Positions 16,559-25,030 are shown, numbered from the stretch's first letter. The stretch is DNA of 32,173 nucleotides from Lachnospiraceae bacterium (GCA_014804355.1 JAAUZY010000094.1:1-32173); one strand, 5' to 3'. The notes: generated by a model not told the origin, from the letters alone. Numbers and translations: made by a program.

Positions 16559-17143
16559 CTAAGCTTCCTCCTCATCCTCTTTCTTCTCCGCCTGTTGAAC
16601 CGGCGTATTCTTCGCATTGTCGATCTCCTGCAGTGCGTCACGAGACTGCCTTACTTCCGTAATCTTGCGCAGAATGGCATTGATATCCTCCGGAGAAAAC
16701 ATATCAAGACATTTCATAAGACTGTCCAAATCGTTTAAATCGATCTTGACCGCACCCACAGAAGTAGACACCTGAATCCAGTCAGGATTGGAGCTGCCGC
16801 CGATGGTAATCGTATTGCCGAACATCGCATCTTTCGTCACCTGCACTCTGACGCCCTTGTGAATCACCTCCATCGTGACCGGTTCCCCCGCTGTCGGTTC
16901 ACCCATCCGCTTTAGGATGATCGCCACCGAATCCGTAGCGCCGCACGACTCTCCGGAAGCCTTAAGCTCCTCCGCCTGCCTTAACCGCGCCGCAAAACAA
17001 GTATCTCCCGCACCGTCGCCTTCCAGCCCCATCTTCTGCCGTCTCGCCACCGCCTCAGTGTATTTCTTGATCTCCTGCGCAGTGTTCGCGTTTGTTGCTA
17101 TAGTTGGCGCATAAAATGTGTTGAATGGATTATTATTGATCAT
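16559..17143 (-). CDS. Unknown protein of the ECF sigma operon (194 residues)
   Basis: Soluble, with no signal peptide or membrane segment. The N-terminus MINNNPFNTFYAPTIATN is polar. A central beta-rich segment (EPVTMEVIHKGVRVQVT, NTITIGGSSNPDWIQVST, VGAVKIDLND) is followed by an acidic helix (LDSLMKCLDMFSPEDINAIL) and a Glu-rich tail ending EEEA. RBS GGGGAGAAG. It is the third gene behind the sigma factor, 39 nt after the second. I do not recognise a family; the stranded middle and helical end would suit a binding or scaffold role. Confidence 0.7.
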   Translation of the reverse strand: MINNNPFNTFYAPTIATNANTAQEIKKYTEAVARRQKMGLEGDGAGDTCFAARLRQAEELKASGESCGATDSVAIILKRMGEPTAGEPVTMEVIHKGVRVQVTKDAMFGNTITIGGSSNPDWIQVSTSVGAVKIDLNDLDSLMKCLDMFSPEDINAILRKITEVRQSRDALQEIDNAKNTPVQQAEKKEDEEEA

Positions 17144-17182
17144 ATTCTTCTCCCCTTTTCCAAGCTAAAATAATATGTTCCG

Positions 17183-17728
17183 TCATGCCTTCATACTGTC
17201 CGCCGTTTCCAATGCAAACTGCTCGATCCTGTGCTGCGTATGTTCCTGCACCTTGTCTGTATCCACATGATAGGCTTCCAGTCTGCCGTCCTCGTACTTC
17301 GCCTCCACATAGACCTGCCGGCCCTCCATTTTGCCCTTCAGCGTATAGCCTTCTGTAACCGCAATCTCTATGTTATCGCTCTCTTCATAGCTCATATGTC
17401 TTACCTCCGCAGTCTGCACAGCCTCCCGGTTCATCAGCTCGTTGACGCGGATCCTCGCCGCCTTTCCGGCCGCACCGACATTCGCCCTATCCTCATTTCC
17501 GTTTGTCCTTAACCCTACCGCGGATTCCCTGACACTTTTTCCCGCCGCATCGGATTCAACGACCTCTTTTACGGGTCTTTCAAGTTCTGAAGATACATTT
17601 TCCTGCTCCTGACACTTGAGGTTCTGCATCAGGCTCTCCTGAAATCCTTTTGCCCCTTTCCGCTTCCCCTTATGCGAATAGCCCTGTATGCCTTCTTTGC
17701 CGTTTGTTCCAATCTCCTGTATGCTCAT
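17183..17728 (-). CDS. Unknown protein of the ECF sigma operon (181 residues)
   Basis: A charged, soluble protein. The N-terminal half is low complexity and Lys/Glu/Gly-rich (KGKRKGAKGFQESLMQNLK). The C-terminal half (about residues 105-178) is a compact beta-alpha region (SDNIEIAVTEGYTLKGKMEGRQVYVEAKYEDGR and TQHRIEQFALETA). It starts 5 nt after the sigma factor stop, so the two are tightly coupled, in the place where anti-sigma factors usually sit; but it has no membrane segment and no zinc-binding anti-sigma (HxxxCxxC) motif. Function unknown. Confidence 0.7.
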   Translation of the reverse strand: MSIQEIGTNGKEGIQGYSHKGKRKGAKGFQESLMQNLKCQEQENVSSELERPVKEVVESDAAGKSVRESAVGLRTNGNEDRANVGAAGKAARIRVNELMNREAVQTAEVRHMSYEESDNIEIAVTEGYTLKGKMEGRQVYVEAKYEDGRLEAYHVDTDKVQEHTQHRIEQFALETADSMKA

Positions 17729-17733
17729 AAGCT

Positions 17734-18240
17734 CTACGGCCTCCCTTCCGTAAGAATCTTCTTCACTTCTTCCCTGCCGCGCCTCAGCCTTGTCTTGATG
17801 GTTCCTTCCTTCTCGTTCAAGACCCCCGCGATCTCCTGTATGGAATAGTCCTCATAATAGAAAAGATAGATCGGATTCCGATAATGTACCGGTAACTGCA
17901 GCACTGCTTCCAGCGTCCTGTCATCCTTGATCTGATAGGGCAGCCAGACACTCCTCGTCTCCGCAGTCAGCGACTCGTCAAGCGCCACCGTCCTGCGGTG
18001 CCAACTGCTCTTTAAGATATCCATACAGATATGAATAGTGGTCCGTATCAGCCACGCTTTCTCATGTTCCCTGTTCAGGATCGGCTTCTCATCCTTCATG
18101 TAGCGCAGGAACGCTTCCTGTACCACATCCTCGGCGTCCGCCCGATTCTTCATATTGGAAAAAGCGATCCGATACAGCATTGTCTGATATTCCTCTACCA
18201 GATCGTCCCATCTTAGCTCTTTCTCAAACTTATGCTCCAT
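17734..18240 (-). CDS. ECF-type sigma-70 family RNA polymerase sigma factor
   Basis: A 168-residue alternative sigma factor. Region 2 spans about residues 16-80 (YRIAFSNMKNRADAEDVVQEAFLRYM, then EHEKAWLIRTTIHICMDILKS) and region 4 about 105-162 (LEAVLQLPVHYRNPIYLFYYEDYSIQEIAGVLNEKEGTIKTRLRRGREEVKK). The frame is open to 18291 with a GTG, but those codons lie in a dispersed repeat; MEHKFEKEL at 18240, behind AGGA, is the better start. It heads an operon with two unknown proteins and no recognisable anti-sigma factor. Confidence 0.9.
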   Translation of the reverse strand: MEHKFEKELRWDDLVEEYQTMLYRIAFSNMKNRADAEDVVQEAFLRYMKDEKPILNREHEKAWLIRTTIHICMDILKSSWHRRTVALDESLTAETRSVWLPYQIKDDRTLEAVLQLPVHYRNPIYLFYYEDYSIQEIAGVLNEKEGTIKTRLRRGREEVKKILTEGRP

Positions 18241-18264
18241 CACGTCATAATTCCTTATTGATTC

Positions 18265-18297
18265 GTAACTGTTCGGAACCCTGTTCTTCACAGTTAC
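18265..18297. repeat. Palindromic interspersed repeat, copy 2
   Basis: A 33-bp near-copy of 6102-6134 (three differences), with ends GTAACTGT/ACAGTTAC inverted. It lies 25 bp upstream of the preferred sigma factor start and supplies an in-frame GTG upstream extension of that gene. Confidence 0.7.
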
Positions 18298-18376
18298 ATT
18301 AATTCCGTGTATTCTTCTGTCTCTTTCATTTCATTATGGACATCTTATCACATCTCTATCAGTAATACGAATAAAG

Positions 18377-18413
18377 GGCGGAAAAAGTTTCACTTTCTGA
18401 AAATTTTTCCGCC
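18377..18413 (-). terminator. Terminator-like hairpin after the ABC-2 permease gene
   Basis: GGCGGAAAAA (18377-18386) pairs with TTTTTCCGCC (18404-18413); on the minus strand CTTTATT follows. It separates the ABC operon from the sigma operon. Confidence 0.6.
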
Positions 18414-18470
18414 GCTATAAAATACCGCACCACTATTTAATTGTCGGTTACCATTTCTTATCAAAATGAA

Positions 18471-19151
18471 TTATCCGAAGTCTCTCTTCTTAGTCACCGC
18501 CGTACACAGCATAGCGGCCGCCGCAAACAGCACAAAAGCTGCCATCAAGCTGCACCAGCCGATTAACATCAGATGACCGCCTATATACTCCATAAGAGCT
18601 GCTGTCACTTCCGGATCATCCTGTGCTCCTTCGATCAGCCCTATCGATCCGAAGAAGAACACGAATCCCGGTATCATTCTGATCAGACTCAGAATATTCG
18701 GACTCTGCTGCTCCCCGAACAGATAGAGAATCACATATTCCAAAGCCATAAATACCATGCTCACCGCAAAAGCAATCATGCAAAAAGGTATTTCCGCCTC
18801 TATCACGGCGCCGCTTATCATTTTGTCAAAATACATTCCCACACAGCCAACCAGCGCAGCCACCATCATGTAAGAAAGCCCGTATAAGAATCTGCCTGAT
18901 ATCCGATCCCGCGTCGTGGCCGGGAGCAGTAGCAGGAACCCCGTCTCCTGCCGCTGACACGAGCCAAACGGTATCGTGCTGAATATAAGCGCCATAAACA
19001 GCGTATAACAGAAAAAAATAACCAACGGCATCGGACTGTCCGAACTCTGCCGCAGCATAAACAGAAGGACCACCGGTATCACCAGCAGTATCCATAAAAT
19101 CTGCTGCTTCGTCTTGATGAAATCTATCTTCGCAAACTGTATTGCCCTCAT
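18471..19151 (-). CDS. ABC-2 type transporter permease
   Basis: A 226-residue integral membrane protein with about six hydrophobic segments (ILWILLVIPVVLLFML, LVIFFCYTLFMALIFSTIPF, FLYGLSYMMVAALVGCVGMYF, MIAFAVSMVFMALEYVILYLF, MIPGFVFFFGSIGLI, LMLIGWCSLMAAFVLFAAAAML). The start MRAIQFAKIDFIKTKQQ is preceded by AAGGAG; an upstream in-frame ATG at 19241 would overlap the ATPase gene. It lies 22 nt behind the ATPase gene and forms with it an export or sensing ABC transporter of the YtrB/YhcGH type. Confidence 0.85.
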   Translation of the reverse strand: MRAIQFAKIDFIKTKQQILWILLVIPVVLLFMLRQSSDSPMPLVIFFCYTLFMALIFSTIPFGSCQRQETGFLLLLPATTRDRISGRFLYGLSYMMVAALVGCVGMYFDKMISGAVIEAEIPFCMIAFAVSMVFMALEYVILYLFGEQQSPNILSLIRMIPGFVFFFGSIGLIEGAQDDPEVTAALMEYIGGHLMLIGWCSLMAAFVLFAAAAMLCTAVTKKRDFG

Positions 19152-19173
19152 TTCTTTACGCTCCTTTCTTCCC

Positions 19174-20025
19174 TCACTCCATATTCTTGATATAGTGCAC
19201 CACGATCTCATCGATTGTCGGCTTCTCAAAATGAAATTCACTCGTCAGAAGGTCGGCTCTCTCGCTCGGCAGAATCGCCTCAAATCCGTATGCGTTGTCG
19301 ATGATCCCGATCAGCTCTTTCTGAAGCTGCGTCGATACCGCACGTCTCTCTCCTTTAACCAGCAGATAATTTTCCAGCAGCTCGTCTTTTGCATCATATA
19401 ATACCTTCCTTCCGTCGTGGATAAAAAATATATAGTCCGCAATCTGCTCTAAGTCGCTTAAGATATGGGTGGAAAAAATTACGCTTCGCTCACCATCTGC
19501 GATATACTCCTGCAGCAGCTTCAGCACATCCACCCGCACGACCGGATCAAGCCCGTTCGTTGCCTCATCCAACACCAGAAGCTTCGTGTCCCTTGCCAGC
19601 ACCGACGCGAACATCAGCTTCACTTTCATGCCCCGTGAAAAATCCTTGACCTTCATCTTCTCCGACAGCTTCCATTCGTGCAGCAGTTCATCAAATTTAC
19701 TTACCGAAAAAGTCGGATATAAATTCTTCAGGATGCCTCTGATATTGCGCACCGTAAAATTAGCCGGATAATAGAACTCATCACCGATATAGCCGATGCT
19801 CTCCTTATAGCGGACCGCATCGCTTATGCATGTGATGCCATCCACATAGATCTCCCCTTCCGAACATTTACACAGGTTCGTAATCAGATTTAACGTCGTA
19901 CTCTTCCCCGCGCCGTTCTGTCCCACATAACCCATGATATAGCCTTTCGGCAGGACGAAATCTATATTTTCCAAACTGAAATTCTTGTAATGCTTCGATA
20001 CGTTATGCACCTCTAACAGTTCCAT
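19174..20025 (-). CDS. ABC transporter ATP-binding protein (YtrB/BcrA type)
   Basis: A 283-residue cytoplasmic ATPase. Walker A GQNGAGKSTT, signature DFSRGMKVKLMFASVLA (degenerate LSGGQ), Walker B LLVLDEATNGLDP and the H-loop STHILSDLEQIAD are in order. The start MELLEVHNVSKHYK has GAGGAAG upstream; longer in-frame starts lack an RBS. It is located between a GntR/YtrA-type regulator and a six-segment permease, the arrangement of envelope-stress or antibiotic-responsive ABC systems. Confidence 0.94.
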   Translation of the reverse strand: MELLEVHNVSKHYKNFSLENIDFVLPKGYIMGYVGQNGAGKSTTLNLITNLCKCSEGEIYVDGITCISDAVRYKESIGYIGDEFYYPANFTVRNIRGILKNLYPTFSVSKFDELLHEWKLSEKMKVKDFSRGMKVKLMFASVLARDTKLLVLDEATNGLDPVVRVDVLKLLQEYIADGERSVIFSTHILSDLEQIADYIFFIHDGRKVLYDAKDELLENYLLVKGERRAVSTQLQKELIGIIDNAYGFEAILPSERADLLTSEFHFEKPTIDEIVVHYIKNME

Positions 20026-20099
20026 ATTCTTCCTCATTCCCTTCCGTATGCTGTATGTGCCTGATATACCTCTTCCCACGGCTGCCGATTGGTTGGCTG

Positions 20100-20486
20100 T
20101 TACCGCTTATCCTGCATCTCATGCAGCAGATTCTGAAATATTTTCTCCAGTTCTTCCTCCGGCATCCCCATCACCCGTGCCGTCTCAATGGCAGTCGTCA
20201 ACCCATCCTCGATCCGCAGCAGATACTGTTCCTGTAACATACTGTTATCTTTGGAGAGTACCACACTTCCCTTGCCCTGCATGGTGGCAATGAACCCCTC
20301 CGCCTCCAGATCACTGTAGGCTCTGGTCGTGGTGATTACGCTGACTCCGATCTCCTTCGCAAGCTGCCTGATGGACGGCAGTGTGCTTCCCTCCGGAATC
20401 TGCCCGTTTAATATCTGTTCCTTCAACTGCTCCCTGATCTGCGCATAAATGGGCAGTTCGGACTGATTAGATATAATGATCCTCAT
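20100..20486 (-). CDS. GntR-family regulator, YtrA subfamily
   Basis: A 128-residue regulator. The N-terminal winged HTH (PIYAQIREQLKEQILNGQIPEGSTLPSIRQLAKEIGVSVITTTRAYSDLEAEGFI, ending MQGKGSVV) is followed by a short helical dimerisation tail of about 50 residues, as in YtrA-like GntR proteins. It is the first gene of the operon with the ATPase and permease. An inverted repeat overlapping its promoter (20541-20570) is the expected operator, so it likely represses its own operon until a signal is sensed. Confidence 0.93.
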   Translation of the reverse strand: MRIIISNQSELPIYAQIREQLKEQILNGQIPEGSTLPSIRQLAKEIGVSVITTTRAYSDLEAEGFIATMQGKGSVVLSKDNSMLQEQYLLRIEDGLTTAIETARVMGMPEEELEKIFQNLLHEMQDKR

Positions 20487-20540
20487 TGGTTAACCTCCTC
20501 GCAGCGCGCTGTCGTCACACCCCGCCACGGTTTAAAGTAT

Positions 20541-20584
20541 ATACTGTTTATATATCATTATATACAGTATAAGCAATTTGTCAA
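20541..20584 (-). promoter_or_regulatory. Promoter with overlapping GntR/YtrA operator
   Basis: Minus-strand TTGACA (20579-20584), 16-nt spacer, TATAAT (20557-20562). The inverted repeat ATACTGT (20541-20547) / ACAGTAT (20564-20570) puts one arm in the spacer and the other near the start site. Confidence 0.8.
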
Positions 20585-20640
20585 CACCTAAACAACATTT
20601 ATTTCGGCCATTTATTTCAGCCAGACCCAAAAAGCATAAA

Positions 20641-20675
20641 AAAACGGAAACGCTACTTATAAGCATTCCCGTTTT
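20641..20675 (-). terminator. Intrinsic terminator of tRNA-Arg
   Basis: AAAACGG (20641-20647) pairs with CCGTTTT (20669-20675), with extra internal pairs; on the minus strand a T-run follows. Confidence 0.75.
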
Positions 20676-20685
20676 TTGAATCTAC

Positions 20686-20759
20686 CGTGCGTTAGAGGAT
20701 TCGAACCCCCGACCTTTTGGTCCGTAGCCAAACGCTCTATCCAGCTGAGCTAAACGCAC
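20686..20759 (-). tRNA. tRNA-Arg (ACG)
   Basis: On the minus strand GTGCGTT pairs with AACGCAC, discriminator G. D-arm TAGCTCAGCTGGATAGAGC, anticodon stem TTTGG/CCAAA with loop CTACGGA (anticodon ACG, read as ICG), T-loop GGTTCGAATCC. CCA is not encoded. Confidence 0.95.
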
Positions 20760-20854
20760 ATTTGTTGCTCTCTGATGTACTTCCGCAACAAAAGAAATTA
20801 TATATAGTTTTAGAGAAAATGTCAAGGGGTTACGCTGATTTTTGTAACAACGGG

Positions 20855-21781
20855 TTATCTCAGTGTAACAACAAGCGTCAAGATCAAAAACAACAGGCAG
20901 TAAACGATCATCCCCGCATTGCCGATCACAGTCTTAAATCTGCTTCCTTTTTCAATAGTAATGTCTCCTGCTTCGAGCTTCATCTTCGGACGGTTTACGA
21001 GGAAGAGAACGCCGCCCGCCAAGGCAATTCCGTAAACGCACAATGCATAAAGCGCAAAAATAATCAGTCCCATCGGTGTCTGCATATCGACATTCTGCAA
21101 CAGAAGGCCGCCCAGCACGCTTCCGATAAAGTTTATGACCATATGCAGCCCGATCGTATATTTGAGCTGCCCCGTCTTCAAATAAATAAATGCAAAGAAG
21201 CTTCCGAGAAAAAAGGCATAGAAAAACTGATTAAAATTGCCATGGAACAGTCCGAACATCAGTCCCGATACCACAACAGCCGTTCCCTGCCCGTATTTCG
21301 CTACTCTGTCGCAGATCAGCTTCCGGAACATGAACTCCTCGCAAACCGGCGCCAGCAGCACAATATAGATGGCCGTGATCCAGATATTACCGCCGTTTAC
21401 TACGGACATTAACGGATTAACCACTTCATCTCCTTTCAGTATACCGATTCCCAGCGTAATGAAAACGCCGATCAGATTACCCAGAATCATAAGCCCGTAC
21501 GACATCATAAATGCCAGAATAAACTGTCCAAGTGTCATCTTATGCTTCTCAATCGTCCGTTTCTCCTTGCTTCTCAGAATCAGGAACGCCAGCGGATAGC
21601 CCATCACATACAGCGGAACCATCGTGGCTGCAAGCATAATATCCATATTTTCTGCCCAATCCGGATTGATCTCCACCGCGATATACTGTCCGGCGGTCTG
21701 AATCGCCAAAATCAGCACAGCGCTGCACGCCATGCGAAATCCCAATCCGGAAAAATCTCTTCTATACATTTTCGTATCCAT
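20855..21781 (-). CDS. CPBP family intramembrane metalloprotease
   Basis: A 308-residue membrane protein with about eight hydrophobic segments. The three CPBP (CAAX protease and bacteriocin-processing) motifs are intact: EEFMFR after LLAPVC, FGLFHGNFNQF, and HMVINF near the C-terminus, giving the Glu and His residues of the active site. Family members cleave membrane or prenylated proteins or give bacteriocin self-immunity; the substrate here is unknown. GGAG lies 11 nt before the ATG. It may be cotranscribed with the C39-like gene 92 nt upstream. Confidence 0.92.
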   Translation of the reverse strand: MDTKMYRRDFSGLGFRMACSAVLILAIQTAGQYIAVEINPDWAENMDIMLAATMVPLYVMGYPLAFLILRSKEKRTIEKHKMTLGQFILAFMMSYGLMILGNLIGVFITLGIGILKGDEVVNPLMSVVNGGNIWITAIYIVLLAPVCEEFMFRKLICDRVAKYGQGTAVVVSGLMFGLFHGNFNQFFYAFFLGSFFAFIYLKTGQLKYTIGLHMVINFIGSVLGGLLLQNVDMQTPMGLIIFALYALCVYGIALAGGVLFLVNRPKMKLEAGDITIEKGSRFKTVIGNAGMIVYCLLFLILTLVVTLR

Positions 21782-21873
21782 ACTTTATCTTACTCCAATC
21801 TTATTTTATCTGTTGCTATATTGCCTGTTTATTATATGACACATTCCTGTTCCGTACAAGCTGAGAATTCCGC

Positions 21874-22482
21874 TTATCCGTCTGACTGCACCATCCGCAC
21901 CGCATAGACTCGGCCTAAGTATTGTGATAATTCAGTCAACTCGCTTTTCAGCGGGTCCATGCAGACATAATCCTTATTTTCCGTGCCTACGATCAGTACA
22001 TAATGGAAATTGCCGACTCCGTTTACTCGCACACGCACGATCGGGTAGTGGCCCGCAGCGAGACATTGATCGATCTCCTGCTGCGACACACCCTGATAGA
22101 CATGTGTGGAATAACCATCGATCCTATCAATCGCCGCCCACTGAATATTTCCCTCGCCGTCATACACACTATGTTCTGTAAATATCCGATTTAATTTCCC
22201 CGGTGTCACATCATCCCGGCTCTCCATACTGATCGCCGACGCGATACAGGACACCAGACATCCGGAGGACTTCATGGTGTATGACGAGTCCCCCAGCGCG
22301 TCGCCTGCCCACCGTTCATCGTCCTGCCTATAGGTGACCACATCCTGAGGCACCCGCACTGTCTGATCTGCCCGTATCACCACACTGCCACGACGCCGAA
22401 ATCCCAGCAGCGCAATTACCACTGCTAATATCCCCGCCGCAGATATAAGTAATCTGATTACAATTTTTTTCTTCTTTTTCAT
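21874..22482 (-). CDS. Membrane-anchored C39-like (Peptidase_C39_2) cysteine peptidase domain protein
   Basis: A 202-residue protein with a basic N-terminus (MKKKKK) and one membrane segment (about residues 8-28), so the domain lies outside the cell. The C39-like pattern is clear: YRQDDERWAGDALG, then TMKSSGCLVSCIASAIS with the candidate catalytic Cys in SSGC, GNFHYVLIVG with the His, and CMDPL with the Asp. These domains resemble bacteriocin-leader peptidases and papain-like amidases. Substrate unknown. Confidence 0.82.
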   Translation of the reverse strand: MKKKKKIVIRLLISAAGILAVVIALLGFRRRGSVVIRADQTVRVPQDVVTYRQDDERWAGDALGDSSYTMKSSGCLVSCIASAISMESRDDVTPGKLNRIFTEHSVYDGEGNIQWAAIDRIDGYSTHVYQGVSQQEIDQCLAAGHYPIVRVRVNGVGNFHYVLIVGTENKDYVCMDPLKSELTELSQYLGRVYAVRMVQSDG

Positions 22483-22586
22483 TCGTTCTCTTTACGCTCC
22501 TGCAACCAGTTTACTACATATATGCAGCCGGAGAAACACAAATCAGTATCTTTTGTCAATTTGTAAGCACCTTCTGAACAGGCACG

Positions 22587-23105
22587 TCAGTTTTTCATAT
22601 TACGCCCTGACACTCTCATCTTGAAATCACGAATCTTCGCGGCATATTTACCGGTCATAATCGCTCCGACCGAAACCATTGCAAAAGGGATTCCCAGTGT
22701 TACACCTTGTGCATATCCGTAAATAAACGTAGGTTCCTCCGGTTCATTAAACAATAGAATGAAGAAAAATATAAATGATACGACGCCGGCTATGAACAGC
22801 CAATGCATTATTTTTGTCATTTTCCGTTTTTCTTCATTGCTGTAGTCTGCTACTTTTAATACAGTTTCTTCTAATTCATGATTCATTTTCCCGCTCTTCC
22901 TTTCTCCATCGATCAGCTCCCGCAAGTCAACATCATAATAGTCCGCCATTTCAATCAGAATATCCAGATCCGGCATATTGCTGCCCGTCTCCCAACGGGA
23001 AACCGTTCTGCGAGAAACGCCAAACTTTTCAGCCAACTGCTCTTGCGTAATGTTTTTTTCATTCCGAAGTTCTTTAAAGAATGCTCCAATTTTTTGCTGG
23101 TTCAT
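22587..23105 (-). CDS. XRE-type HTH regulator with C-terminal membrane segments
   Basis: A 172-residue protein. Residues 1-65 are an HTH_3 domain (MNQQKIGAFFKELRNEKNITQEQLAEKFGVSRRTVSRWETGSNMPDLDIL) and the rest holds two membrane segments (about 104-124 and 133-152). This HTH-plus-membrane layout is common in clostridia; the domain may sense the membrane. The start is chosen because of AAAGGAG upstream and because HTH similarity begins there; the frame extends upstream without similarity. Confidence 0.88.
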   Translation of the reverse strand: MNQQKIGAFFKELRNEKNITQEQLAEKFGVSRRTVSRWETGSNMPDLDILIEMADYYDVDLRELIDGERKSGKMNHELEETVLKVADYSNEEKRKMTKIMHWLFIAGVVSFIFFFILLFNEPEEPTFIYGYAQGVTLGIPFAMVSVGAIMTGKYAAKIRDFKMRVSGRNMKN

Positions 23106-23280
23106 TGTTCTGTGTTCTCCTTTCGCTATGAGCTTATCATTGGACTGCTTACAAAAACAGGACACAGAGCGAGCAATGCCCTGTTTTTTTGGAAATAGAC
23201 ATGAGGTGTCTACCGAAATTTTGCCGACGAATGGAAGAGAAAAAGTCTCAAGCAGAAAAAATAGTAAAACAAAAGTTTTC

Positions 23281-24363
23281 TCATAATATTTCCCGCAGAG
23301 CAATCTGTATCATGCCGGCTTCAAAATCCTCTTTCAAATCCTTCTTTATCTCCATCTCCGGAATCAGCAGTTTCTCAATACGGTTTTCGCACATTTGTTC
23401 CAACTTCCAGAACAGACTCTCATCTACGATTTCGCTGTACAGCACCAGCCTATCCGGATTATAAAAGCAAAAGAATGCCTTCATCGTTTGTAAAAGATAT
23501 TCTTCTATAGCTTCTTTTTCATATGAAAAGTGTTCCCAGTCAATAGAGGATGGTAAGAGCCTGATCTCTCCCGCCAAACCGTTTCTGCCACGCTGCACTT
23601 TTCCATCCAGACAGATTCCTGCCCCCGGCGGATACTTAGACGGCATATAAATTCCAGCGATACACCCCGTATGCCCGTTATTCACACGTTCACTTTCCGC
23701 CGGTTCTTCATCCGCATGCTCCTGCTCCATGCACTCCTTATCCGCACATTCCCAGTCCGCATACTGCTGGTCTGTCCGCTTCTTTTCCTCCTGCATCGCA
23801 TAACCGAAAACCGCCGCATTCACATCATTTTCTATCAAAACCCTCCTATGAAACTTTTCTTCCAGATAGTCTGCCAAATTCGCATTCAACAGCCGTGGAT
23901 AGTCACTCGCAAGAATCATGCCGCCTCTCTCCACAACCGGAAGCCCCAATGCGATTATCATGATCTCAGGATATTTTCCCAGCATCTCTTCAATCATGTC
24001 GTCATAGCTTTCTCCGGAAACATCCTTTAACCTCTTTTCCATCCGTTCAATGCTGACGCCATACAAATCACATACTTCACAGACTGCCGTATCCTTTCCG
24101 TTTTTTTCATACATAAAGATAATCAATGCCAGTCTGGCACGCTCATGAAAGCGATAGGTTATTGCCGGTCTTCCCAGTCTGGGCTGCACCATTTCACCCT
24201 CCAGTACTTCACCGCTTTCAAGTAATGTTTTTATTAACGACTGTATTGTTACGACACTGAGACCTGTTTTCTCTGCAAGCTGCGGTTTCGTCGCTTCCCT
24301 TTCCTTACGCAGAACGCGCCTTAACACCTTTAGATTTTCATCTTTAATCAGATTCCCTGCCAC
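23281..24363 (-). CDS. ROK-family transcriptional regulator with a low-complexity insertion
   Basis: A 360-residue protein. An N-terminal winged HTH (about residues 8-62, TKPQLAEKTGLSVVTIQSLIKTLLESGEV) precedes a ROK sugar-kinase-like domain (ALGLPVVERGG, NDVNAAVFGY, PPGAGICLDGKVQRGRNGLAGEI). The Cys-rich zinc motif of ROK kinases is absent, so a regulatory role is likely. An acidic insertion of about 35 residues (from about 195) made of AD/QE/EC-type units interrupts the ROK fold. The end of the HAD gene overlaps its start by 20 nt, so they are coupled. Confidence 0.85.
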   Translation of the reverse strand: MAGNLIKDENLKVLRRVLRKEREATKPQLAEKTGLSVVTIQSLIKTLLESGEVLEGEMVQPRLGRPAITYRFHERARLALIIFMYEKNGKDTAVCEVCDLYGVSIERMEKRLKDVSGESYDDMIEEMLGKYPEIMIIALGLPVVERGGMILASDYPRLLNANLADYLEEKFHRRVLIENDVNAAVFGYAMQEEKKRTDQQYADWECADKECMEQEHADEEPAESERVNNGHTGCIAGIYMPSKYPPGAGICLDGKVQRGRNGLAGEIRLLPSSIDWEHFSYEKEAIEEYLLQTMKAFFCFYNPDRLVLYSEIVDESLFWKLEQMCENRIEKLLIPEMEIKKDLKEDFEAGMIQIALREIL

Positions 24364-25030
24364 CCGGACACCCCTCTTCCTGAAAATACTGCTTCACCTT
24401 CAGCAGATCCTGCAATACGGCAACACTCTTCTCTTTCATCTCATCATCCGCCGGTAAAATATCCGGTACCATGATCGGCATCATGCCGGCACTGTAAGCC
24501 GAACGGATACCATTATAGGAATCTTCAATCGCATATGCACACTCCGGTACAATCCCCATCTTTTCGCAGGTCAGGAGATAAATATCTGGTTCCGGCTTGC
24601 TTCTTTTCAGTTGGTCACCGCCCATAACGACCTGAAAATAGTCATATAATCCTGTCATACGCAATTCCTCCTCCACAATAGCCAATCTCGTAGACGAGGC
24701 AAGTCCGATGGGTATCTTCTCCGCCTGCAGATATTGCAGAAGTTCCCTGACACCTATTTTTACCGGCATCCCCTTCGTTCGGACATATTCTCTGAACAAC
24801 TCGTCAGCTTCTTTTCTGTATTTATCATACGCAAAATCTTCTCCATAATAGGAGCAAATAATTTCTCTGGTCTTTACACTATTCGTCCCGGTGCAGTCGA
24901 TGCAGACCTCTCTGATATTGGCAATCTGATACTTTTCCCCCACCTTCTCCCAGCAATCCAGAATCAGCCGTTCGCTGTCAAAAATAATTCCATCCATATC
25001 AAAAATAACCGCTTTGTTCTTCATATCCAT
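24344..25030 (-). CDS. HAD-superfamily phosphatase/phosphomutase (beta-PGM-like)
   Basis: A 228-residue subclass IA HAD enzyme. Motif I is IFDMDGIIFDSE (nucleophile Asp and acid/base Asp), motif II is GLASST, motif III is KRSKPEPDIY and motif IV is IEDSYNGIRSAYSAGM. The cap-domain type fits sugar-phosphate phosphatases and beta-phosphoglucomutase-like proteins. The start MDMKNKAVIF has AAAGGAG upstream. Coupling to a ROK regulator suggests a sugar-phosphate substrate. Confidence 0.9.
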   Translation of the reverse strand: MDMKNKAVIFDMDGIIFDSERLILDCWEKVGEKYQIANIREVCIDCTGTNSVKTREIICSYYGEDFAYDKYRKEADELFREYVRTKGMPVKIGVRELLQYLQAEKIPIGLASSTRLAIVEEELRMTGLYDYFQVVMGGDQLKRSKPEPDIYLLTCEKMGIVPECAYAIEDSYNGIRSAYSAGMMPIMVPDILPADDEMKEKSVAVLQDLLKVKQYFQEEGCPGGRESD

